Counted from the first letter of the stretch, positions 25,010 through 35,629 are shown. The stretch is 64,000 nucleotides of DNA from Rhizobium terricola (GCF_012927355.1 NZ_JABBGK010000002.1:392758-456757), one strand, 5' to 3'. The notes: generated by a model from the letters alone, not told the origin. Made by a program: numbers and translations.

Positions 25010-26008
25010 TCAGGCAGCCTTGCGACCGGCGCGGCGCGCTTCCTGCTTGTCGGCATGGGCCATCAGGCCGTCGCGGAACCACGCGCCCTCTTCCCAGGCC
25101 GTGACGCGCGCTCCGAGGCGCTCGGCATTGCAGGGGCCATTGCCGGCGATGACGTTGAAGAATTCTTCCCAATCCGGCTCGGAGAAGTCATGACCGCCCT
25201 TCTCCTCGTTCCAGCGCAGGTTTTCGTCGGGAATGGTCAAGCCCAGATACTTGGCCTGCGGCACCGTCTGGTCGACGAATTTCTGGCGCAGTTCGTCATT
25301 GGTGTTGATCTTGATCTTCCACTGCATCGACTGCGCGGAATGCACCGAATCCTTGTCGGACGGGCCGAACATCATCAGCGACGGATACCAGAAGCGGTTG
25401 AGCGCATCCTGCGCCATGGCCTTCTGTTCGGGCGTGCCGGCCGCCATCTTCATCATGATGTCGTAGCCCTGGCGCTGGTGGAAGCTCTCTTCCTTGCAGA
25501 TGCGGATCATCGCGCGGCTATAGGGACCGTAGGAGGTCTTCTGCAGCTGCACCTGGTTCATGATTGCAGCACCATCGACCAGCCAGCCGACCGCGCCGAT
25601 ATCGGCCCAGTTGAGCGTCGGGTAGTTGAAGATCGACGAATACTTCATCTTGCCGGAATGCAGCAGCGCCAGAAGCTCGTCGCGGCTGACGCCGAGCGTC
25701 TCGGCGGCGGAATAGAGATAGAGACCGTGGCCGGCCTCGTCCTGGACCTTGGCGAGCAGGATCGCCTTGCGCTCCAGCGTCGGGGCGCGGGTGATCCAGT
25801 TGCCTTCCGGCAGCTGGCCGACGATCTCCGAATGGGCGTGCTGGCCGATCTGGCGGATCAGCGTCTTGCGATAGCTTTCCGGCATCCATTCCTTGGGCTC
25901 GATCTTCTCACCCCGGTCGATGCGCTCCTGAAAGGCGCGCTCTTCCTCCGACATCTCGTTCAGCGATTTCACCCGATCACTGTCGGTCTTGACCATTTGC
26001 GCGTACAT
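25010..26008 (-). CDS. paaA: Phenylacetyl-CoA 1,2-epoxidase catalytic subunit PaaA
   Basis: This is a 332-residue di-iron oxygenase subunit that epoxidises the ring of phenylacetyl-CoA. Metal-ligand helices are visible as [20 protein letters not shown] (ExxH-type) and [20 protein letters not shown]. The N-terminal region has [14 protein letters not shown] [20 protein letters not shown]. The ATG at 26008 follows GGGAGGAG, 17 bp after the thiolase stop. It forms the core of the PaaABCE complex with the genes downstream. Confidence 0.94.
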   Translation of the reverse strand: MYAQMVKTDSDRVKSLNEMSEEERAFQERIDRGEKIEPKEWMPESYRKTLIRQIGQHAHSEIVGQLPEGNWITRAPTLERKAILLAKVQDEAGHGLYLYSAAETLGVSRDELLALLHSGKMKYSSIFNYPTLNWADIGAVGWLVDGAAIMNQVQLQKTSYGPYSRAMIRICKEESFHQRQGYDIMMKMAAGTPEQKAMAQDALNRFWYPSLMMFGPSDKDSVHSAQSMQWKIKINTNDELRQKFVDQTVPQAKYLGLTIPDENLRWNEEKGGHDFSEPDWEEFFNVIAGNGPCNAERLGARVTAWEEGAWFRDGLMAHADKQEARRAGRKAA

Positions 26009-26025
26009 GGCGGGCTCCTCCCTGC

Positions 26026-27231
<1,206 letters not shown>

Positions 27232-27283
27232 GAAATCGGCCTCCCTGAGCATTTCCGTGGTCGAGCCTAACTCCACATTGGCT

Positions 27284-27303
27284 GACCGAACGGTCGATTT
27301 ATA
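27284..27303 (-). promoter_or_regulatory. paaJ promoter -10 and paa operator copy
   Basis: GACCGAACGGTCGATT (27284-27299) matches 13 of 16 positions of the palindrome at 16691-16706. On the gene strand TATAAA (27298-27303) lies immediately upstream, so the operator covers the expected transcription start. No strong -35 is visible (TTTTCA at 17 bp). Confidence 0.5.
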
Positions 27304-27403
27304 GCGTCAATACGTCACACTGAAAAGCGGTTTTTGCATTTTCCCGTGATGTTTTGAGATACTCGAAAAGGGCGGAAAAAAATATCATTTATTTTTCTGA
27401 CAC

Positions 27404-28279
27404 TTACAGGATCTCTTCGCCTGCGAGCGATTGCCGCCGCGCTCGCGTTTCATCCGTTTCGGCGCCGAGATGGCCGTCGCGCCCCTCAAAATGGGCAGCG
27501 ATGTGCGCATCCGCCGAAGGAGAGAGCGCCAGGTAAAGCGAACGGAAGAGACGACGCGCGACGGGACCCGGCCAGGTCGGCGGAAGCGCATCCGGCGGCA
27601 GCCGCGGGTCGCGCAAGAGCACGGAACGGTAGGCCTGCACCAGCATGAGCCGCACACTCACCGCATCGACCGGGGCCAGACGTTCACCCCGGTCAAGCGC
27701 GTCCGCCAGCGGCGAGAACAGCTCGATCATGGCCTGGTAGGCATCGGCAAAGGACGGCAGGTTCCACAGGGTCGCTGCATAGGCCGCCAGCGCAGCGCCA
27801 TCCCGCGGGACGGCGGCGTGGAAGGTCAGCCCGAGAAGCGCGACGTTTTCCGGATGATCGGGGCGCAGATAGAGATCCGGCCCCATACGCCCAAGGCTCA
27901 TGCGGCGCACAACTTCGTCCGCAAGTCCCGGCGCATGGTGGATCAGAAAGCCGTCCGGCGGCACCCAGGGACCATAAAGAAGCCGTGCCGCGGCCAAGAA
28001 CTCGATCCGTGCGCCCGATGCGAGGCGATAGTAGGAACGCCGGCCGTCCCGCTCCCCGACCAGCTGTTCGGCAGCGACGAGACGCGAAACCGCGGTGCGA
28101 ACAAGCGACTCGCTGATCCCCAGGCGCGCGCAGATCTCCACGAGCGTGCCCATCCACAGCACGCCACCCCGCGGCACAACGATGTCACCGTAGATCGTCA
28201 CGATCATCGCCGAGGCCCGGACCTCGAACTGCTGTCGAATATGGGAAAGGGCCTCGGACACGCCCACGGCAACGGTCAT
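27404..28279 (-). CDS. paaX: PaaX family transcriptional repressor
   Basis: This is a 291-residue PaaX-type regulator. The N-terminal winged helix reads ICARLGISESLVRTAVSRLV with the wing GERDGRRSYYRLA. The central and C-terminal domains contain LLGLTFHAAVPRDG and SVRLMLVQAYRSVLLRDPRL, which end with the PaaX pattern of LPPTWPG and ARRLFRSLY. PaaX proteins repress paa promoters and release on phenylacetyl-CoA. It lies 172 bp upstream of paaJ on the same strand. A palindrome AACTGT-G-ACAGTT 75 bp before its start is a possible own site. Confidence 0.88.
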   Translation of the reverse strand: MTVAVGVSEALSHIRQQFEVRASAMIVTIYGDIVVPRGGVLWMGTLVEICARLGISESLVRTAVSRLVAAEQLVGERDGRRSYYRLASGARIEFLAAARLLYGPWVPPDGFLIHHAPGLADEVVRRMSLGRMGPDLYLRPDHPENVALLGLTFHAAVPRDGAALAAYAATLWNLPSFADAYQAMIELFSPLADALDRGERLAPVDAVSVRLMLVQAYRSVLLRDPRLPPDALPPTWPGPVARRLFRSLYLALSPSADAHIAAHFEGRDGHLGAETDETRARRQSLAGEEIL

Positions 28280-28353
28280 TCAACCTCACGACATCCGCCC
28301 GGCAGGCTAAACGCCGGAGGAAAATATTACAGGATCCCGGCTGCACGAGGTAA

Positions 28354-28366
28354 AACTGTGACAGTT
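28354..28366. promoter_or_regulatory. Palindrome AACTGT-G-ACAGTT upstream of paaX
   Basis: This is a perfect 13-bp dyad in the 175-bp gap between the paaX start and the TetR stop. It is followed by the shorter dyad TTGA-N3-TCAA. It is a candidate operator for PaaX or the TetR protein. It does not resemble the GACCGACC operators. Confidence 0.3.
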
Positions 28367-28454
28367 GATTGTCAAATCGGCGCCGAAGACCAGTCAGCGC
28401 GTTGCCGGCCTGCCACTCCGTTCGTTCCGCCGGCGAGGCGGGTCTGTCGTGATG

Positions 28455-29063
28455 TCAGTCGCGGCAGGCGCCGCGCATGATGAAGTCGACGATTTCCTGG
28501 TGCACGGTCTCCGCCGGCAGGGGGCCGTCGGGACGGTACCAGCGCAGATGCCAGTTGATGACGCCGAGCATGTTGAAGGCGGTGACCCGCGCATGCCCGG
28601 AATTCAGCGCCCCCTCGGCGCCGAGCCTGTCGAGCACCTCGGAATAGATGTCGAGCACCTCGCGCTGGATCTCGGCCGTCTCGTTGCCGACGTCCTCCGC
28701 CAGCTGGGCGCGCTGCGCCAGCAGCATCAGCAATTCCCGCCGATATTCGACCGCAGCCGCCAGATGCGCCCTGACCAGCGCCTCAAGCGCTGCCCGCGGC
28801 GTTCCGGCCGCGGCAACCGCCGCCCGCAGGCGATCCGGCAGCAGCCGGACCGAACGGTCGAGGATCTCCCGCCACAGACCGTCCTTGTTGCCGAAGTGAT
28901 AGTAGATGTTGGAGAGGCTGACGCCGTGTACCTTGGCGATATCGCGGATCGACGTGCCGCTGAAACCCTTTTCCGAAAACATCCCGACAGCCGTCGACAA
29001 GAGGTTCTCCCTGACGTCCATGACGTCCTCCGCCTCGCTTCGCCGTCCTCCAGACATTTCCAT
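28455..29063 (-). CDS. TetR family transcriptional regulator near paaX
   Basis: This is a 202-residue TetR protein. DNA-binding helices read LLSTAVGMFSEKGFSGTSIR, then DIAKVHGVSLSNIYYHFGNKDGLW. The C-terminal ligand domain includes LVRAHLAAAVEYRRELLMLL and FNMLGVINWHLRWY. The ATG at 29063 follows AGGAGAAGGGA. It lies upstream of paaX, in the same orientation as the paaJ-Z operon, so it could be the operator-binding PaaR-like repressor instead of, or together with, the TetR protein at 19428. Its coding sequence contains an exact 14-bp copy of the paaJ operator core (28848-28861). Confidence 0.8.
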   Translation of the reverse strand: MEMSGGRRSEAEDVMDVRENLLSTAVGMFSEKGFSGTSIRDIAKVHGVSLSNIYYHFGNKDGLWREILDRSVRLLPDRLRAAVAAAGTPRAALEALVRAHLAAAVEYRRELLMLLAQRAQLAEDVGNETAEIQREVLDIYSEVLDRLGAEGALNSGHARVTAFNMLGVINWHLRWYRPDGPLPAETVHQEIVDFIMRGACRD

Positions 29064-29203
29064 TCCCTTCTCCTCTCCATCCGGGCACTCGCAGAGCCCT
29101 CATCGCCGACACTTCGGTGCCGCCGGCGCACCTGTTCGCTCCCATGCCACGCATCAAAAGCCAGCCGCGGCCACCATACTCTATAGACGCGGTACGGCCC
29201 GTT

Positions 29204-30109
29204 CTAGCTCAGCCGTGCCTGCGCCAGCAGGCGGACCACCCAATCGACGAACACCCTCACCTTGTTGCTCAAGTGCCGGTTGGGCGGATAGACGATGTAG
29301 AGCGGGATCGGCTCCGTGCGCCAGTCATCAAGGACCCGGACGAGCTGCCCGCTCGCCAGCGCCTCTGCCGCCATGAAGCGCGGAAGCGGGGCCACGCCAA
29401 GCCCGGAAAGCGCCGAGGCGAAATAGCTTCGGGCATCGTTCACGGAAACAATGTAGCGGCTGTTGATTTCCAATGTCTCGCCGCCCTTTTCGAATTCGAA
29501 TGCCATGACCCGGTTCGTCGGTGCCATGAAGTAGTTGACGCAGTGATGAACGGTGGCGAGTTCGGAAGGATGCCCGGGCACGCCGAAGCGCTCGATGTAT
29601 CCCGGTGCCGCACAGGTCACCATGTCGATCTCGGCGACCCGTCGGGCAATCAGTGACTGGTCTCCCGGCGGCCCGCCGCGCAGGGCACAATCCACGTTTT
29701 CGGCAAGATAGTCGACGGTGCGGTCGCCGACGCCGAGGTCGATCCGGATATCCGGATACTGGGCGTGGAAATCACCGAGAAAGGGGATGACCAGCAGGTC
29801 GGCGAAGGCCCCCGCCATCTCGACGCGCAGGCGACCGCCCGGATTGGCACGGGAATGGGAGAGACTTCCGTCCAGCTCGTCGAGTTCGGTCACGATCTGG
29901 ACCGCCCGCTCGTAATAGAGCGCGCCATCGGTCGTCACCATGACCCGGCGCGTCGTGCGGTTCAGAAGCTTCGTCTGGAGGTGGGCCTCGAGATTCTGGA
30001 TGAGATTGCTGACGGTTGCCTTCGGCATGCCGAGCGCCGCGGACGCCCGGGTGAAATTTCCGGTCTCCACGACGCGGATGAAAGCCCGCATGGCTGAAAG
30101 CTGATCCAT
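29204..30109 (-). CDS. LysR family regulator of the efflux locus
   Basis: This is a 301-residue LysR-type protein. The N-terminal HTH reads MDQLSAMRAFIRVVETGNFT and then RASAALGMPKATVSNLIQNLE. The C-terminal co-inducer domain includes GGRLRVEMAGAFADLLVIPF and VDCALRGGPPGDQSLIARRV, typical of the CrgA/AaeR-like branch. It diverges from the hydrolase-RND genes. The intergenic TGTCC-N8-GGACA dyad is a plausible binding site. It most likely controls the downstream hydrolase and efflux genes and itself. Confidence 0.85.
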   Translation of the reverse strand: MDQLSAMRAFIRVVETGNFTRASAALGMPKATVSNLIQNLEAHLQTKLLNRTTRRVMVTTDGALYYERAVQIVTELDELDGSLSHSRANPGGRLRVEMAGAFADLLVIPFLGDFHAQYPDIRIDLGVGDRTVDYLAENVDCALRGGPPGDQSLIARRVAEIDMVTCAAPGYIERFGVPGHPSELATVHHCVNYFMAPTNRVMAFEFEKGGETLEINSRYIVSVNDARSYFASALSGLGVAPLPRFMAAEALASGQLVRVLDDWRTEPIPLYIVYPPNRHLSNKVRVFVDWVVRLLAQARLS

Positions 30110-30134
30110 TCCAACCTCCGTTCAACGCTATCAT

Positions 30135-30152
30135 TGTCCGAAATCTTGGACA
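30135..30152. promoter_or_regulatory. Candidate LysR-type box TGTCC-N8-GGACA
   Basis: This 18-bp interrupted dyad (arms 30135-30139 and 30148-30152) lies 26 bp from the LysR start and about 98 bp before the hydrolase start. That is the usual position for a divergent LysR site. Assignment is by position and symmetry. Confidence 0.4.
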
Positions 30153-30249
30153 GTGAAACCAGTTTTCGTCTACTTATATGGATAGACTGAATAGAGATAT
30201 AAATGGTTATCACCACAAACGATCCGATTCATGGATCAGGGCGAAAGCG

Positions 30250-31047
30250 ATGACGGTAGAGATCAAGGACATGATGCTGGACAAGGTGGCCATCGGCCCC
30301 GTATCGGCACGCATCTACCAGGGCGAGGAGTTCGCCAAGGGGCCGCCCGTCCTGCTCTATTTTCATGGCGGCGCCTTTCTCGAATCCGGACCAAGGCACT
30401 GCCCGCTTGCGGAATGCCTGGCCTCGACCGGCGCCATCGTCGTCGTTCCCGACTACAACGCGCCCCTCGGCGGGGTCTTCCCGAAGCCGCTCGAGGTCGG
30501 TTTCTCGATTTTCTCCTATCTCGCCAAGAAGCGCGCGGGGCTGGGCGATCGCAAGTCGCAACTGCTGATCGGAGGCGAGGAGTCCGGAGGCAATGTCGCC
30601 GCCGGCGTCGCGCTGAAGGCGCGGGACCATTTTGCCAACGAACTGGACGGGCAAGTCCTGCTCTCCCCGTTGCTCGATCCCTTCATGGGGACCGTTTCCT
30701 TTCGCAGCGCCGATCAGATCGGCATGCGCCAGCGCTGGGCCGACGGCTGGAGCCACTATCTCAGTGGCGGGGCCTGTCACCCTTATGCGGCACCCCGCAT
30801 GTGCTCGCGCCTCTCCGATCTTGCACCGGCCCTTCTCGTCTCGGCTGCCGACGATCCGCTGCTTGACGAGACCAATGCCTATGCGGACCGCCTGAAACAG
30901 GCGGGCGTCATGGTTCGCCAGCACGTCTTTCCCGCTGGGACAGGCTGGCCATCGATTTACGGCGGGACTTCGGGTGAGGCCCGGACCTGGCAGGATGACC
31001 TCTGCCGCCAGTTTTCGGACTTCCTCCACGATATACGCATTCATTGA
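30250..31047 (+). CDS. Alpha/beta-hydrolase-fold protein with degenerate catalytic motifs
   Basis: This is a 265-residue protein of the hormone-sensitive-lipase-like type. It has the oxyanion HGG motif (YFHGGAFLESG near residue 40) and an Asp region SAADDPLLDETNAYADRLK. The nucleophile elbow, normally GDSAGGN, reads GEESGGN, so the Ser position is Glu. The usual C-terminal catalytic His segment reads HVFPAGTGWPS. It may therefore be non-hydrolytic or use an altered site. The ATG at 30250 follows AGGGCGA. An in-frame ATG at 30178 adds 24 residues. It precedes the RND genes by 61 bp. Confidence 0.7.
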   Translation: MTVEIKDMMLDKVAIGPVSARIYQGEEFAKGPPVLLYFHGGAFLESGPRHCPLAECLASTGAIVVVPDYNAPLGGVFPKPLEVGFSIFSYLAKKRAGLGDRKSQLLIGGEESGGNVAAGVALKARDHFANELDGQVLLSPLLDPFMGTVSFRSADQIGMRQRWADGWSHYLSGGACHPYAAPRMCSRLSDLAPALLVSAADDPLLDETNAYADRLKQAGVMVRQHVFPAGTGWPSIYGGTSGEARTWQDDLCRQFSDFLHDIRIH

Positions 31048-31108
31048 ACTGAACTGATTTGACCACTACCCGATAACGCGCGGCCTCAGGGCCGTCAGGA
31101 GAACAGCA

Positions 31109-32299
31109 ATGATATCCAAGCGCAAGCGCTGGGCCCTCACGGGCACCGGCCTGGGACTGGCCGTGTCCATTTCCGTGGCGGCCTTCGTCTATCAAATGCC
31201 GGGCGGGGTTTCGCCCGCCGCTGCCGCCGCCACCGCGGCACCGCCGCCGATGCCCGTCACCGTGGCCGTCGTGGAGAACCGCAACGTGACGTCCTGGCAG
31301 GAATTCTCCGGCCGGCTGGAAGCGATCGAACGCGTCCAGATCCGCTCGCGCGTGGCCGGGGCCATCCAGTCGATACATTTCCGCGAGGGTGCGCTGGTCA
31401 AGGCAGGCGATCCGCTCTTCACGATCGATCCGGAGCCCTACAAGACGGCCGTAGCCCAGGCCGAGGGCGGGGTTTCGTCTGCCGAGGCACGGCTCGGGCT
31501 CGCCACGACCGAATTCGAGCGCGGCCGCAAGCTCGCAGAGGGCAACAGCATCTCGCGAAGCGACTTCGACCAGCGAAGCAACGCGCTGGCCGAGGCGCGG
31601 GCAGCGCTGAAGACCGCCGAGGCGGCACTTGACGCGGCCCAGCTCGAACTGGGCTACACGACCGTCCGCGCGCCCGTTTCGGGCCGCGTCGGCAAGGTGG
31701 AGATCACGACCGGAAACCTTGTCGCGGCAGGCTCCGCCTCGCCCGCCCTCACCACGCTCGTTTCGGTCGATCCGATCTATGCCGCCTTCAATGTCAGCGA
31801 GGAGACGGTCGCGGCAGCGCTCGCAAGCCTGCCTGCCTCGGGTGACGCACTTGCCCCGATCGAGCAGATCCCGGTCGAGGTCGGTACGCTCGCCGACGAG
31901 GGGACGCCGATCAAGGGACAGTTGCAGCTTATCGGCAACGAGGTCGATCAGGCCAGCGGAACCGTGGCGGTTCGCGCAGTCCTCGACAATCCCGGCGGCC
32001 GCCTTCTGGCCGGTCAGTTCGTTCGCATCCGGATGGGCGAGCCGCGCGCCCAGAGCAAGATCCTCGTCAGCGAGCGGGCGATCGGCACCGATCAGGACAA
32101 GAAATTCGTGTTCGTCGTCGACCAGGAGAACAAAGTTTCCTATCGGCCGGTGGTGGTGGGTGCGTCGGCCGAAGGCGAGCGCATCATCGAGAGCGGGCTT
32201 GCCGCCGGCGACCGCATCGTCGTCAACGGCCTGCAGCGCGTGAGCCCCGGAGCGGTGGTCGCTCCGCAGGTGGAAGAAAAGGTCGCCTCGGCGAAGTAG
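31109..32299 (+). CDS. RND efflux periplasmic adaptor (membrane fusion protein)
   Basis: This 396-residue adaptor has an N-terminal membrane anchor/signal (about 12-35), a low-complexity AAAAATAAPPPMP stretch, and lipoyl and hairpin segments. The first half-motif is EFSGRLEAIERVQIRSRVAG followed by AIQSIHFREGALVKAGDPL. The alpha-hairpin is AEGGVSSAEARLGLATTEFE to TAEAALDAAQLELGYTTVRA, and a beta-barrel GQFVRIRMGEP follows. It links the inner-membrane pump to an outer-membrane channel. It starts after a clear AGGAGA. No outer-membrane factor is in the window, so a shared TolC-like channel is expected. Confidence 0.9.
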   Translation: MISKRKRWALTGTGLGLAVSISVAAFVYQMPGGVSPAAAAATAAPPPMPVTVAVVENRNVTSWQEFSGRLEAIERVQIRSRVAGAIQSIHFREGALVKAGDPLFTIDPEPYKTAVAQAEGGVSSAEARLGLATTEFERGRKLAEGNSISRSDFDQRSNALAEARAALKTAEAALDAAQLELGYTTVRAPVSGRVGKVEITTGNLVAAGSASPALTTLVSVDPIYAAFNVSEETVAAALASLPASGDALAPIEQIPVEVGTLADEGTPIKGQLQLIGNEVDQASGTVAVRAVLDNPGGRLLAGQFVRIRMGEPRAQSKILVSERAIGTDQDKKFVFVVDQENKVSYRPVVVGASAEGERIIESGLAAGDRIVVNGLQRVSPGAVVAPQVEEKVASAK

Positions 32300-32313
32300 C
32301 CGAAGGCGCAGCG

Positions 32314-32385
32314 GGGCGCCGACGCGGCGCCCTGAGCCGACATTGCCGAAATCATTGATCCGCCGGCGGAGCGAGAGCCCGCCGG
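32314..32385 (+). promoter_or_regulatory. Two hairpins between adaptor and RND pump genes
   Basis: GGGCGCCG (32314-32321) pairs with CGGCGCCC (32325-32332). CCGGCGG (32363-32369) pairs with CCGCCGG (32379-32385). Both lie in the 129-bp gap and lack T-runs, suggesting message stabilisation of the adaptor part. Confidence 0.4.
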
Positions 32386-32428
32386 AAGGGTTCGTTCGTC
32401 TCGTTTTCATCCCGGAGAGGGTGCCAAA

Positions 32429-35400
32429 ATGAATATCTCCCGCTTCTTCGTCGACCGTCCCGTCTTTGCCGCGGTGCTGTCGATCCTCATCGTGGTCGCC
32501 GGCCTGATCGGCATGCGATCGCTGCCGATCACCGAGTATCCCGAGGTGGTGCCGCCCTCCATCGTGGTGCGCGCCGTCTATCCGGGCGCCAACCCCGTCG
32601 TTATTTCCGAGACTGTCGCGACACCGCTCGAAGAGCAGATCAACGGCGTCGAGGACATGCTCTACATGAACAGCCAGGCGACGTCCGACGGCGTGCTGAC
32701 GCTGACGGTGACCTTCAAGCTCGGCACCGATCCCGACAAGGCACAGCAGCTCGTGCAGAACCGCGTCTCGCAGGCCGAGCCGCGGCTTCCGCAGGAGGTG
32801 CGGGCGCTCGGCGTCACCACCGTCAAGAGCTCGCCGGACTTCATCATGGTGGTCAATCTCGTCTCCACCACGGATCGCTACGACGTCACCTACCTGCGCA
32901 ACTATGCGACGCTGAACATAAAGGACCGGCTCGCCCGCATCGAGGGCGTCGGACAGGTCCAGGTGTTCGGCGCGGGCGACTATGCGATGCGCGTGTGGAT
33001 CGATCCGCAGAAGGCGGCCGAGCACGCGCTTGCCGCCAGCGACATCACCAATGCGATCCGCGAACAGAACGTGCAGGCCGCCGCCGGCATCATCGGCGCC
33101 TCGCCGACGATGAATGATGTCGACCTCCAGCTCAACGTCAACGCCCAGGGGCGTCTTCGTACGCCGGAAGAGTTCGGCGACATCGTCGTCAAGACCGGCG
33201 AGCAGGGCCAGATCACGCGCCTCAAGGATGTCGCCCGCGTCGAGATGGGGGCCGCCGACTATACCCTCCGCTCCCTGCTCGACGGCAAGCCGGCCGTTGC
33301 CATCGCCGTGCTCCAGGCCCCCGGCTCGAACGCCATCGAGATCGCCGACAATGTGCGCTCGACGATGAACCAGCTGCAGCTCGCCATGCCGGACGGCGTG
33401 AAGTTCGAGATCGTCTACGATACGACGGAATTCGTCCGCGCCTCGATCGACAAGGTCATCGACACGCTTCTCGAGGCGGTCGCGCTCGTGGTTCTCGTGG
33501 TGATCCTGTTCCTCCAGACCTGGCGCGCCTCGATCATTCCGCTGCTCGCCGTCCCGGTCTCGATCATCGGCACTTTCGCGGTGATGTATGCCTTCGGCTT
33601 CTCGGTCAATGCGCTGACGCTGTTCGGCCTCGTGCTGGCGATCGGCATCGTCGTCGACGACGCGATCGTCGTGGTCGAAAACGTCGAACGAAACATCGAA
33701 AACGGACACTCGCCGCGCGAGGCGACCTATCGGGCGATGCGCGAGGTCTCCGGCCCGATCATCGCGATCGCGCTGGTGCTCGTCGCCGTCTTCGTGCCGC
33801 TCGCCTTCATCAGCGGCCTGTCCGGCCAGTTCTACCGGCAGTTCGCCCTGACCATCGCGATCTCGACAGTGATCTCGGCGGTGAACTCGCTCACGCTCTC
33901 CCCGGCACTCGCGGCCCTTCTCCTCAAGGGCCACGACGCACCGAAGGACCGGCTGACCCGCATCATGGACGGGCTGTTCGGCTGGTTCTTCCGCGGCTTT
34001 AACCGGGCCTTCGGCGCAGCATCGAACGGCTATGGCGCCACGGTCGGCGGGTTGGTGTCGCGCAAGACCATGGTCATGGGCGTCTACCTCGCGCTCGCCG
34101 CCGCCACCTATGCGGTGTTCGGCGCCGTTCCCGGCGGCTTCGTTCCGGCCCAGGACAAGCAATACCTGATCGGCTTCGCCCAACTTCCGGACGGCGCAAC
34201 GCTCGACCGGACCGAGGACGTGATCAAGCGGATGAGCGACATCGCCCTCGAACAGCCGGGCGTCGCGCATGCCATCGCCTTCCCCGGTCTTTCGATCAAC
34301 GGCTTCACCATCGGCTCCAATTCGGGGATCGTCTTCGCCGTGCTCGACAAGTTCGAGGATCGCCAGACGCCGGAACTTTCCGGTGGGGCGATCGCCATGC
34401 AGCTCAACCAGAAATTCGCCGGCATCCAGGATGCGTTCATCGCCATGTTCCCGCCTCCGCCGGTCAACGGTCTCGGTTCGACGGGCGGTTTCAAGCTGCA
34501 GATCGAGGACCGCGCCGGGCTAGGCTACAAGACGCTCGACGAGGCGACCAAGGCGTTTCTGGCCAAGGCCTACCAGACGCCGGAACTCGCCGGGCTGTTT
34601 TCGAGCTTCCAGATCAACGTGCCGCAACTCTATGCCGACCTTGACCGTGTCAGGGCCCAGCAGCTCGGAGTGCGCGTGACCGACGTGTTCGAAACTCTGC
34701 AAATCTATCTCGGATCGCTCTACGTCAACGACTTCAACGCGCTCGGACGGACCTACAGCGTGCGCGTGCAGGCGGACCAGGCCTTCCGCGCCAAGCCGGA
34801 AGACATCGGCCAGCTCAAGGTGCGGTCGCAGTCGGGAGAGATGATCCCGCTCGCAGCCCTCATGAAGGTGGAAGGCACGACCGGACCGGAACGCACGACG
34901 CGCTACAACGGCTTCCTCGCCGCCGACATCAATGGCGGGCCGGCGCCCGGCTTCTCCTCCGGCCAGGCCCAGGCCGCGGTCGAACGGATTGCCGCGGAAA
35001 CCCTGCCCGCCGGCATATCCTTCGAATGGACGGACCTGACCTACCAGCAGATCCTTGCCGGCAATTCGAGCATCGTCGTCTTTCCGCTCGCACTGCTGCT
35101 CGTCTATCTCGTGCTCGCGGCACAATACGAGAGCCTGACGCTGCCGATCGCGATCATCATGATCGTGCCGATGGGCGTGCTGGCGGCGCTTGCCGGGGTG
35201 TGGTTCACCGGTGGAGACAACAACATCTTCACCCAGATCGGCCTCGTCGTCCTTGTCGGTCTCTCCGCCAAGAACGCGATCCTTATCGTCGAGTTCGCGC
35301 GAGAGCTGGAGTTTTCAGGCCGGACCCCGGTACAGGCAGCCGTCGAGGCAAGCCGCCTGCGCCTGCGCCCGATCCTGATGACCTCGATGGCCTTCATCAT

Positions 35401-35629
35401 GGGGGTCGTGCCCCTGGTGTTTTCCACCGGCGCCGGCGCGGAAATGCGTGCGGCCATGGGGCTCGCCGTGTTCTCCGGGATGATCGGCGTGACCTTCTTC
35501 GGCATCTTCATGACGCCGGTCTTCTACGTGATGCTGCGCCGGCTGACCGGCAATCGCCCGCTGATCCAGCACGGGGCATCGACCCTGGACGACGTAGCGG
35601 AGCCGGACGCCCAGGCCGCGTCGCACTAG
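32429..35629 (+). CDS. RND multidrug efflux permease (HAE1 family)
   Basis: This is a 1066-residue inner-membrane proton-driven pump of normal HAE1 length (MexF/BepE type). It starts MNISRFFVDRPVFAAVLSIL. The TM4 proton-relay pair is visible in GLVLAIGIVVDDAIVVVENV. The pump domains have FPPPPVNGLGSTGGFKLQIEDR and SLPKDWS-like regions replaced by ISFEWTDLTYQ. The second membrane half includes GLSAKNAILIVEFARE and the C-terminal FFGIFMTPVFYVMLRRL. It works with the adaptor upstream. The substrate cannot be deduced, but neighbouring LysR control suggests induction by small organic compounds. Confidence 0.93.
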   Translation: MNISRFFVDRPVFAAVLSILIVVAGLIGMRSLPITEYPEVVPPSIVVRAVYPGANPVVISETVATPLEEQINGVEDMLYMNSQATSDGVLTLTVTFKLGTDPDKAQQLVQNRVSQAEPRLPQEVRALGVTTVKSSPDFIMVVNLVSTTDRYDVTYLRNYATLNIKDRLARIEGVGQVQVFGAGDYAMRVWIDPQKAAEHALAASDITNAIREQNVQAAAGIIGASPTMNDVDLQLNVNAQGRLRTPEEFGDIVVKTGEQGQITRLKDVARVEMGAADYTLRSLLDGKPAVAIAVLQAPGSNAIEIADNVRSTMNQLQLAMPDGVKFEIVYDTTEFVRASIDKVIDTLLEAVALVVLVVILFLQTWRASIIPLLAVPVSIIGTFAVMYAFGFSVNALTLFGLVLAIGIVVDDAIVVVENVERNIENGHSPREATYRAMREVSGPIIAIALVLVAVFVPLAFISGLSGQFYRQFALTIAISTVISAVNSLTLSPALAALLLKGHDAPKDRLTRIMDGLFGWFFRGFNRAFGAASNGYGATVGGLVSRKTMVMGVYLALAAATYAVFGAVPGGFVPAQDKQYLIGFAQLPDGATLDRTEDVIKRMSDIALEQPGVAHAIAFPGLSINGFTIGSNSGIVFAVLDKFEDRQTPELSGGAIAMQLNQKFAGIQDAFIAMFPPPPVNGLGSTGGFKLQIEDRAGLGYKTLDEATKAFLAKAYQTPELAGLFSSFQINVPQLYADLDRVRAQQLGVRVTDVFETLQIYLGSLYVNDFNALGRTYSVRVQADQAFRAKPEDIGQLKVRSQSGEMIPLAALMKVEGTTGPERTTRYNGFLAADINGGPAPGFSSGQAQAAVERIAAETLPAGISFEWTDLTYQQILAGNSSIVVFPLALLLVYLVLAAQYESLTLPIAIIMIVPMGVLAALAGVWFTGGDNNIFTQIGLVVLVGLSAKNAILIVEFARELEFSGRTPVQAAVEASRLRLRPILMTSMAFIMGVVPLVFSTGAGAEMRAAMGLAVFSGMIGVTFFGIFMTPVFYVMLRRLTGNRPLIQHGASTLDDVAEPDAQAASH

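Noticed and set aside
30908..34270. A 1120-codon open frame on the minus strand under the efflux genes
   Set aside because: It is antisense to the RND adaptor and pump, has the His/Asp/Gly/Arg-rich composition typical of frames opposite GC-rich genes, and shows no motif or ribosome-binding site.
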